Of a DNA stretch of 64,000 bases, positions 40,460 through 49,301 are shown one piece after another. The position numbers and the translations under genes are program-made. The stretch covers positions 23,351,001-23,415,000 of the forward strand of contig CM050659.1 in the NCBI GenBank assembly GCA_027574665.1. The letters run 5' to 3'. The notes beneath the pieces are model-generated. The model saw only the letters and a list, made by a program, of their open reading frames with translations. It searched no databases and was not told the DNA's origin. The stretch comes from Rhynochetos jubatus (Eukaryota > Chordata > Aves > Eurypygiformes > Rhynochetidae). The first letter of the stretch is position 1. The number at the start of each line of letters is the position of its first letter.

Positions 40460-42761
40460 CCAATCGAGTGGAAGGGCTGTGGCTTTCAACACAACAGGAA
40501 TCCTTGCTAGATCAGCTCGTTATGCCCTGTGGCTGAAGTATACGGTTCCTCACGGTGGAACCAAGTTTCCTCTAGGATGTATTTTGTAGGCAACATCTAC
40601 TTGTTGTAATACATACTTGACCTAAAGTCCTCCTCGCTGAACCTGCTTTAAGACTGTTCGAATGGCTGCACATCGGTTTGGTGGGTAGTGGCAGCGCCGC
40701 CAACTGAATACAGCCGGTGAATGGGCATGTGAATGGGCAGTGATGGGTGTGGGAAGGGCAGCCCTTGGTGCTGCCGAAGCTGCCTCTCACTGTTCGGCCA
40801 GAGGTTTGTCTAGATCTGGAGAAAAGCAGCAATCGGCCTGGTTGTGGCTGACTAACATGTTTCTTTACCCATTGACTAGCTAGCCATAAACAGAGGAAAT
40901 GAACTAATTTTAAACCAAACCCCTCTAGGTGATAAAATTTAACTTTCCGTTCTTTCCAAGAGCTTCTCCAGCAGTTTGTTGTTCCTTCCAAGGGCTCCTT
41001 ACCTTCTCGCCAGCCTTGGCTCAGCGTGGGACAGAGCATCTCTGATCCTACCTTTGAGTCATCCTGAAGCTGTTCCCCGGGACGACTGGAAAAGGGATCT
41101 TTGTGGATCCCTCTGCAGGATATTGCACCGTTGGATGTGGTGGTCTGTTTCTGAAAGTGTCAGAGATACGACGGCTCTGTGAGGGTTAGCTGAAATGCCT
41201 CAGAATGGTTCTGGAGTGGAGCCCAGCGTGCTACCAAGGCACAAGAACAATACCAGCTACAAACTAGCTAGGACCAGTTAGGGAAACGTGAGGTGAGCAG
41301 AGTGTGGTCACCTAAACCCTGGTGTTTTCGTCAGCTGCGCGTGACCGGGAAGCGCGTATGGAATGGTTTCAGCGTGACTGAACCTTTCCATGAGTGTTGC
41401 CTCAATGGCAAAGCCAACATCTGCCGTCAGGCTCTCCCATCACACACGTCCTGACAGCGTCTTTTCTCACCTTGTTCCTTTTCCTCTTGAAAAATGATCA
41501 TACAACAGAAAATATATATTTGTCCGATAAGGACGACCTCTAAAACCTTCCAAATGTCTAGACTTGAGGCTGTGGATCTCAAAATCTTGCGACTGTCATC
41601 ACAAAAGATGCTATAAAAAGGTTGGAAATTGAGACCTTGCCGTAAGCCCTACAGATAATTGCCTGGCTGCGGCGTGCCGTGCGCGGTGCGGTTACTTCAC
41701 ACAGGCAGTGCAATTACCTACCCTACAAATGGAAAATGAAATTGCAACTTCGTGCGCGATTGTCAAGAAGACACCCAAACTGCAGACCGTCTAGCGGAAC
41801 CGCTGCCCTCTGCTCCGGAGGAAAAGCTTGCATTGTCCTCTCCGGAAACAAGAGATTTGAAGATGTTAATTTTTTCACATGTGGCCTTCGAGGTGTCCTG
41901 TGAAAGGTGAAGGTCTGCTAGGTGTTTACACTGGTTTTTGCAGCTTTCAGTTGAACAGATAGAGAAATCTCATCACCCGAGACGACCTAGAGCTTGAGTG
42001 AGAAGCTGAAATACAGCCTGAGTTTAAGCAGAGGCCAAGCTCAGAGCAGATACGGGGCTTAAATACAGGTTATGTGATGCGTTGGAGGATGCACTGAATG
42101 GCGCTACGCTGTTGGGATGGACTAATCACTGAATAAGGGGGTTTCCTCATTTTTTACTGTTCCTATTCCAATTAGGGACAAGAAGGAGAAAAAATAAGCA
42201 TAGCAGGGCTATATTCCCTAGGAGGAGTGTATAGGTCTGGAGTCAGGGGAAAAGGTCCTTTCCCATTGCAGTCTGAGGCAAATTAACAGCATTTCCGTCA
42301 AAATGTCTTCTGGAAGGTTCAAAAACAAAACCACAGAAAGACGATGTATTACAAATTAAAAATAAATCCTTGGTTGTAATCACTCACCATAAAAATCTCC
42401 CTTAATTTTACCTTTCGTCTTAATTTTGGGTAAGATGATGAGGGATGCGGGAAGCACATTTAATTGGTACTAACTGTTGTGTTTGTGTGTTTTTGAAAGC
42501 AAACATTTTGCCTTAAGAAAGAAGCTAAATTGGTTTGCACAGGTGTAAAGCTTTCCTTTATTAATATTTAAATAAATGGGGGACTGTGACTGAAGTGCAA
42601 TTTAGTATTTTTTTTAATCAGTCTTCGCTGGATTGGAAAGCATTTCTACTGTTAGGAGGCTGTAAAAAAAAGAGATTTATCCTTAAAATAAATTAATAAA
42701 AATCTCTGGTGAAAATGTTGAAACTGAGTGGAACGTTTCCAGAAAACTCCGGCATTATGAT

Positions 42762-42777
42762 TTTTTTTTTTTTTTTA
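42762..42777. repeat. Poly-T tract
   Basis: An uninterrupted T run of about 16 bases in intergenic DNA. It creates a lysine-rich stretch in a spurious minus-strand open frame. Confidence 0.85.
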
Positions 42778-45700
42778 AGCGTGTGTAAAATAATCCTGTC
42801 TTCCAAAAAGATGCTTGAAGTTGTTTGGATAGAGTTGGCATCTGCCAGAGTCGAGTCACACATAAGGTAACATGATTGACCATTTTTGGCATAGGATGGT
42901 CTAAATTGGCTCATCTGTTGGCTGTCAGTCTCTTCTGAATTAGATCCAACTCTTTGTAGGCACGTTTCCATCTGGTTAAGTTTAGGACTCAAGCTGTTTA
43001 TATATTTAAAAAAAAAAAAGAGAGAGAGAAAAAGGTATTTTGTACCAGTAACAGTTTCTGGAAAAAGGGTTTTGCTCATGTTCCGAATGCATTTCGAAAC
43101 TATTTGGTTTTCTTGACTGGTCAAAACAATCTCCTAAAGAGTGAAAGAAGATGTGCCCGTGTATTCTGTTAAGACCCTTGAAACATGCAAATAAAATGGA
43201 AATAATTTTAAATTTTTCTACCTACGTATTTCAATAGATGTATATACGCATGCTTATCGGTCTGTAATACACTATTCTTCTAAATTGGAAAACCAGATTT
43301 GAAGTCTGCTGATATTTTCCCTACGTGCATTAGGGAAGCAGAATGAATACACGCTGTTACAGTCGCATTGAGTCTTTCTAAGACAGGCCCTGCATTATTT
43401 TTATTCTGAATATTAGCCATCTGGCACTGTGTGCGGCAGTATTTAGTGCCACAAATAATAATGAAAAATATGGTAATATCTCGTGATACTTTACACCCTC
43501 TGCCTTACATTTTTACGTTAAAGCTTTGGGCGTCTAATCTTAAAGCTGCCAAAGCATGTTGTTCCCTCTGCCCTTGTTTTCCATGAATGATCCCTTGATT
43601 GGAGACAGCAGTGGTAACAGGGAAGTCACTGGTTAACGCACGTTAATGAAACTGCGTTTCTTGAGGTTAATGAACTGCGGCCCTGAAGAACAATGGGTAG
43701 GAAAACCTCGGGGATTTACACCTTTCCCTTCAGGTGCAGAGACACGAGAAAAGGGTGTTTGACCTCAGATACACCCGAGAGGGCTCTCTCTTTTCCCCCG
43801 TCAGTCAAGCCCGACAGAAACGCTTGAACGTGAAACAAACTAGCGTTTTCCTTCTGTCTCCCCACATCAGAATGGGATGTGGGACTGTTACACATTCAGC
43901 AAAACTGTTGCTCTCGCGGTGAGTAAGTTGCATACTTCCACGGGGCTTGAAAGAGGTGGGAGCCGAACCGTGGTGGTTCCGTAGGCTGGTGCAGAGGTGA
44001 ACTGCAACTCGCTCACAGCTCACCCTCCTTTCAGTGCTTCTCAGTGCCTCTTCCCTTCATCTCAGCTTTCTGCTCGGACACATCCCGATCCTTTTGCCTT
44101 CTCCAGGTTCTGTTCTAACCTGTGCTCTGGCTCCCTGCAAACACACCAGAACCGCTCCTGGGCTGCCTTTGCTGTAGCTGGTTGTTTCTCTTGCTTTCTT
44201 TTTTTTTTCCTTTCCCCCGCCTTCCCTAAAGTGGCCAAGGTGGTTAGTCCTGCCAAGGAAAGGAGGGAACACAGAGCCTTCTGTCCACGGAGCATTCGTC
44301 TTGGCCAGGGCGCAAACGTAAGCTTTTATTTCCTCCTCTTCAGAAGCCACCAATAATGAGGGGTTTGGCCGTGGAAACGCAGTCAGGCAAATGCACAGTT
44401 TACACAAAGCTTTACAATTTGAACTTGAAATGTTGGGAGGAAGGTGGGGGGACATGGGGGAAGAGATATGGACTAATTTGGGGAATCAGAGCCTATTAGC
44501 AGCACAATTTTAATTACTGGGCCATGGGAGCCTCAGAGGCTATTAACCTATTGCAACTTTCTGGCTTGAATACGGAGGGTTTTTTGCTTTGTGAGGGGGT
44601 TGCAAGGGAGGGTGGGGTTTTTTTGGTTGGAGGGGGTTGACCTGTGGAGCAGGGAACATGTCAAGGAATGGGGAAGCCTGGAGGACTAATCTGGGATGCT
44701 CCTCACTTTCCTTCCTTCCTTCTATAGCTCTGTCAGGCACAGACAGAGCTCTGCGACCTTTCTGGGAAGTTTGTCTTGCTCGGAGAGGTCACCAACGGCC
44801 TTGGGTTTCCACTGAGTGCTTCTGAAACATCACCCATCAGGGCAGAGAGAAGGGCTGGACTCAACAGCAGCGCCGTTTCTCCAGCTCCTCTTAGCATGGG
44901 AAGGGGGGGGGGGTGCAGAAAGCCAGGAGAGTTGAGGAGTATTCCTGCAACCAGGGGGCTCAGCTGTTCCAGGTAGGGTTTTGATGTTCCTTGACAAAGC
45001 TTTAAGGCTTGCCAGGTGTGACAGACAGAAAGGAGAAATTCCGTATGTGGCAGTTCATGATTCCAGCTTTGTTTCTTCTTCAGGAATTGCTTCAGCCTCA
45101 GTGGGAATGACTCGCTGTTTGCAGGCTCAGTGTTATTTCCCACAGCAAACAGTCAGTTTTGCATCGCATATCAGGAAGGAAGGAGATAGGGTGAGTCTCT
45201 CACACACCTGAATCAAAGCTCCCCCGGGCGTGGAGTGACTCCCGTTCTGCCTTACACCCTTCTTGTTCAGGAGTTGATTCCAAAAGTCTGACAGGGTGAG
45301 GGAAGAAATCCGCTCCAGCTCTTTGTGGTGGGCTGGGACAGGGGGGTGATGTCTCCTGTTACCCTGCTGCCTGTTGCTGTTTTTTTTAAGGTTCAGAACA
45401 CCTGGGCAGCTTTCTGCTTGAACCATGCTTTTCCAGGCTGACCCAAGAGCATAGGATTTGAGTTCTTTGAAAATCACATTCGTGCCGTAGTTGTGCCACA
45501 GGCAAACCAGGATCCTCCTGTGAACCTCTGCCTTTCTCCCTGGTAGCGTTTAATGGACAGGCTGTGTATGGCAGATCTTAATCAGGCCATGCCAAATGAA
45601 GTATTTAACCCTTACTGGGTATGCCTCAGTGAGGATCCCATGTGTCAGGAAAAGTAGGCATCAGGAAAAGAAGGAATAATCGGGAAATGGGTGCTTGGAG

Positions 45701-46647
45701 AACTGGAAGCCACCACGGCACTGGCCTGTTGCCATAATCCAGGTTCTGCTGTTTTAGACTCTGACTCCTGCTTCCTAGACAGACACGCAGGCGTAGGCTC
45801 CCGGCATGGATATGTGTCTGGGCACACGGAGTTTGTGTGAAGACAGCTGGGAGGGTGGGACAGATGTAAATGTCTGATCTGCTCCATCTTACAGGTTGTA
45901 GCGAATGCTTGCGATGCAGGTCGCAGCTGCGCTGTACTGGGGAGGTCAGGAGGGCAGTGAGGGTGTGCGGCAGGGCAGAGCGAGGCGCTGCCTGGCATTG
46001 CAATTGCGCCTCGCTCAGGGGTTTGTGGATCTCTTCCTGCCCAAAGGAGTTTTCTTAGCACCTTGTTCTCACGCTTGTGAGCTGCTTTATTTGACAGTCT
46101 GGAAAATTAATACCCAGCCAAGGCAGGTAGTGCACCTCCACCATGGCAGCGCACTTCTTACATCCGTTTGTGGCAGTACATAAAAAGATCACAGTGCACA
46201 GACTGTTAATTTTTAAGATTGCCCAAGATGCTGTGCAGAATTTTACGCTGCTGAGAGATTAGTATTGTGGTAGTTCTGTAATTGAAGTACCTTAAATGAG
46301 TAGCATGTGGGTAAGTGAAAGTAAAGGCGTTACATTGTATCACAGCTACAGGGATGATCTTTGAGCCTTATGTTTGTGTTCTCTCTGAAAGACATTGAAA
46401 TAAATAACCTGGGTGTTTGTCTTCTGAACGGGGTCCAGGTGCGGTGCTTGTTTGGTTGAATGTATCTCTTCACCTCCACGGCGGCTCTCCCCGCGCTTGC
46501 GTCTAGTCCTGTCTATGCGGTTATGATCTGCCGATTGCTGGAGCTGCCGCCCCCTGCACACAGCACCGCTGCCCTCTCCTTTCCAAAGGCATCAGGAGGA
46601 GCTGGGTAGGCCTGATGAACTTGCCGTGGGTGCCCCGGTGCTGCTAG

Positions 46648-46990
46648 TCACTCACGCGCCGCTCGCTGCGAGGTGCCCTGGCAGAGAAGCTGCCGGATTT
46701 GCCACATAGCCTGTATGCGGGCGTGCTGGTGGCCGAGGGCAAAACCTCCCCCGAGTTCCTGAAAGCTTGGAAGCGGTCGATGAACACCATCCCGACGTAT
46801 GGGTACGGAATGAGATGTGGGACTGTGCGATTTCCACAGCAGCGTGGTGATGCTGGAGAGGAAAGTTGTACCCGCGGATGGGACTGGGAGGTGCTACCGC
46901 TGTGCCGGTGACAGCTCTGCGGCCTTCGTCAGATCGCTTGCTGCTTGCCTCTGTTTCTCCATCAAGTTTGTGCTCTGCTGCTCTGGGAAC
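46648..46990 (+). pseudogene. Unidentified coding-like segment with a frameshift
   Basis: From 46,648 to 46,911 one frame reads through 87 codons with protein-like composition, including LAEKLPDLPHSLYAGVLVAE and FLKAWKRSMNTIPTYGYG. Around 46,800-46,820 the protein-like signal moves to the +1 frame, which reads GLCDFHSSVVMLERKVVP and then GRCYRCAGDSSAAF. Both are more G+C-rich than the flanks. This pattern suits a decayed processed pseudogene or gene relic with an indel. I do not recognise the parent protein. There is no start context, splice site or poly(A) tail to support an active gene. Chance open reading in G+C-rich DNA remains possible. Confidence 0.3.
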
Positions 46991-47481
46991 GAATCATTTA
47001 TTGGCACGTGATGGATAGCATATCCCGGGTACCGCTGTTAACGAAGAACAAATGAGATTAGGCCTTATTTTGCAATACCGAAAGTTGATGTGTGAAGTGT
47101 CCGGAGAGCGTTACATATGTTGCTGTGCGCTATTCCTCTTTCATCACCGCATATACTCACGGGGCTCTCCGATGCCGTGAAAACAAGGAATGGAGCACTT
47201 GGTATTTTAAAATTATAGTCACAGTATTACCTAATCAGCTTTTCAGACTGTGTGAGTTGTGTTGTCTAGGACAAAAAGGCAGCGGAATGTTGCGTAAGCT
47301 CGAGCGGTAACTTAAGAATCGGAACCTCTGTTAAGCATCACGGTGGATTTAATTAAACCAAAAGGCTAATTCTCTCTTGCTTTTCTTCAACTGCACTTAA
47401 AACACTTGTGTCTGGTTTGCTTTCAACCAATCCTGTTGACTCAGAAGACACATAACAAAGCTTTCTCCCAGTCCCCAGCGT
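46991..47481. other. Intergenic spacer before the minisatellite
   Basis: About 490 bp of sequence in which I recognise nothing; its G+C content is moderate. Confidence 0.7.
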
Positions 47482-47970
47482 GATAACTCCAGACACGGTG
47501 TGTGTGCGAGGCCGGCAGCGCTGCGGAGGTCACAGGAAATGGGGCTGCAATAACTCTGGACATGGTGCGTGTGCGAGGCCGGCAGTGCTGCGGAGATCAT
47601 GGAGAAATGGGGCTGCGATAACTCTGGACACGGTGTGTGTGCGAGGCCGGCAGTGCTGCGGAGATCATGGAGAAATGGGGCTGCGATAACTCCGGACACG
47701 GTGCGTGTGCGAGGCCGGCAGCGCTGCGGAGATCGTGGAGAAATGGGGCTGCGATAACTCCAGACATGGTGCGTGTGTGAGGCCGGCAGCGCTGCGGAGA
47801 TCGTGGAGAAATGGGGCTGCGATAACTCTGGACACGGTGTGTGTGCGAGGCCGGCAGCGCTGCGGAGGTCACAGGAAATGGGGCTGCGATAACTCTGGAC
47901 ACGGTGCGTGTGCGAGGCCGGCAGCGCTGCGGAGGTCACGGAGAAATGGGGCTGCGATACTCGAAGCTGT
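47482..47970. repeat. Minisatellite, 67/68-bp unit, seven copies plus a partial
   Basis: Units start at 47,482, 47,549, 47,617, 47,685, 47,753, 47,821 and 47,888, with a partial eighth at 47,956. Each has the order gataactc..gacac, ggtgcgtgtgcgaggccggc, agcgctgcggag, aaatggggctgc. The first and sixth units are 67 bp and share the variant ggtcacaggaaat; the others are 68 bp and carry atcatggagaaat, atcgtggagaaat or gtcacggagaaat. Copies are about 90% identical or better, so the array is young. Because 68 is not a multiple of three and the unit lacks stops in most frames, it makes long false open frames on both strands (up to 180 codons). It lies 330 bp before the CpG island. Confidence 0.97.
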
Positions 47971-48299
47971 TGCGGGGGTCCTGCAAGAAGGGGTGTGTTT
48001 CACAAGCCGCAGGCCCTACACATGTCGGCTCCTGCCTTACCCGTTTCTCTCGCCCTCCCGTTCCGCACAAGGCAGCGTCTGGCGCATCCCTGCCTTCCTC
48101 TCCCGGTGCCTGGCGTCGCGGCAAGTCCCAAGCAATCTTGAGCTGAGGCAGCCTCTCCTCTTTAATGAACAGCTGACCCTAAAGCACGGTTGTAGAAGCT
48201 GTTACGTATTAATAACGTGATTATGAAAATAAATGGGAAGAGCTGTTGCAACCCCTGACCTGATTTCCCATCCCTTTCCCCTATTCCCTTCTGGCAGCT
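47971..48299. other. Spacer between minisatellite and CpG island
   Basis: About 330 bp with no gene or repeat recognised. It may hold distal promoter elements of the downstream gene. Confidence 0.6.
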
Positions 48300-48849
48300 C
48301 TTGCGCTTCAGGGAACTCCAGGGGAGTGACAGACCCCCCGCGGGAGCGAGTGTCACTCCTGAGCTCCGGAGGAGCAAGACCCGGGGGCCAAGCGGGGGGG
48401 GAATGCTGACACCCAGCCCAGGGCCGCCTCCATCGGGAGCTGAGCTGCCCGGCCCGGCCCGGCCCGGCCTTCCCTCCCTCCCCCGTGATAACGGCACCGC
48501 CGCTGCGCCGTCCTGTCCCCCCGCCCCGGGGGCTGCTGTCCGTCTGTCCGTCCGCCCCCCCCGCCCCGGGGGCTGCTGCCCCTCTCGCCCGGACCGGGCA
48601 GGAGAGCGGGTTCGCAGTCCCGGCGGCGGCACCTGCCCCGGGCCCGGGCGGCAGGTGAGGCCGCTCCGCCCAGCTCCGCCCCGCCGGGGTCCGGGCCCGC
48701 GTGTGCGGGGCCGCGGCGACGCGCCCTTTATGCCCGGTGGCGGCGCGGTGCGCGCTCCCGCCGAGCGGCGGAGCTGGGGGGGGGGGTGTGTGGTGGTGGT
48801 GATAGAGGGGGGGGCGAACGGGCGCCGGTCCCGCGGGCTGAGCGAACAA

Positions 48850-49301
48850 TGGCAGCGGCGGCTCTGCCCGGCACCTCCTGAATGGGCACAGCCAGCCGGG
48901 GTGGGGGAGGCGGCGGCGGCGAGGAGGGAGCGGCGGAGGCGGCGGCGGAGGGGCGAGGCGGGAGCCGCCCCCCCCCCACTCCCTCCCTCCATCAGCGGGG
49001 AGCGCGGGGCCCGGCCGGGAGCCGGCGGGCGGCGGGGCGCTGGGGGCCGAGAGCGCTGGCTCCGCCGAGGGCCCTGCGGCGGCGGCGGGCGAGGGGGGGG
49101 GGAGAGGGGCGGGGGCCGGCGCGCGCGGGGGGAGGGGCGGGGGCCGGCGCGCGCGGGGCGGGCGCGTCCACCTGCGCGCGCCGGGGCCCCGGGCGCATGG
49201 AGCAGCGCTGAGCGCCGCAGCCGCCGCCGCCGACACCGCCAGGCGGGCGGGGGGACCCGCCGGCCCCGCGCGGCCGCCTCCCTCCCGGGCCCAGCGCTGA
49301 G
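48850..49301 (+). other. NEXMIF: Putative non-coding first exon, donor at 49,302
   Basis: The sequence cagcgctgag|GTGAGT gives a near-perfect splice donor at 49,302, in the right place for the first exon of a + strand gene. The 5' boundary is a guess because the start of transcription cannot be read from sequence. It holds only a tiny upstream frame (ATG at 49,197, stop at 49,209-49,211, four codons), so the exon is likely untranslated. A second possible donor, CAG|GTGAGG, lies at 48,655 and could serve an alternative first exon. Confidence 0.5.
49106..49158. repeat. 28-bp tandem duplication with GC boxes
   Basis: A 25-bp stretch beginning ggggcgggggccggcgcgcg occurs at 49,106-49,130 and again identically at 49,134-49,158, separated by three bases. 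Each copy carries a GC box, so it doubles a potential Sp1/KLF site just upstream of the putative donor. Confidence 0.9.

Larger units (their letters stand above)
38231..46634. other. Intergenic, no gene recognised
   Basis: About 8.4 kb with many short open frames but no supported gene. Local items are a 17-bp tandem duplication near 40.42 kb, poly-T and poly-A runs near 42.76 and 43.01 kb, and conserved-looking A+T-rich blocks at about 43.4-43.5 and 44.47-44.57 kb. A minus-strand frame of 155 codons at 40,572-41,039 shows no domain I recognise. Confidence 0.65.

Noticed and set aside
40572..41039. 155-codon minus-strand frame
   Set aside because: No recognisable domain, no splice context, and composition like neighbouring non-coding DNA; it appears to be chance.
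47397..48220. Repetitive open frames of up to 180 codons on both strands
   Set aside because: They are translations of the 68-bp minisatellite; the peptide cycles through all three frames of the same unit.
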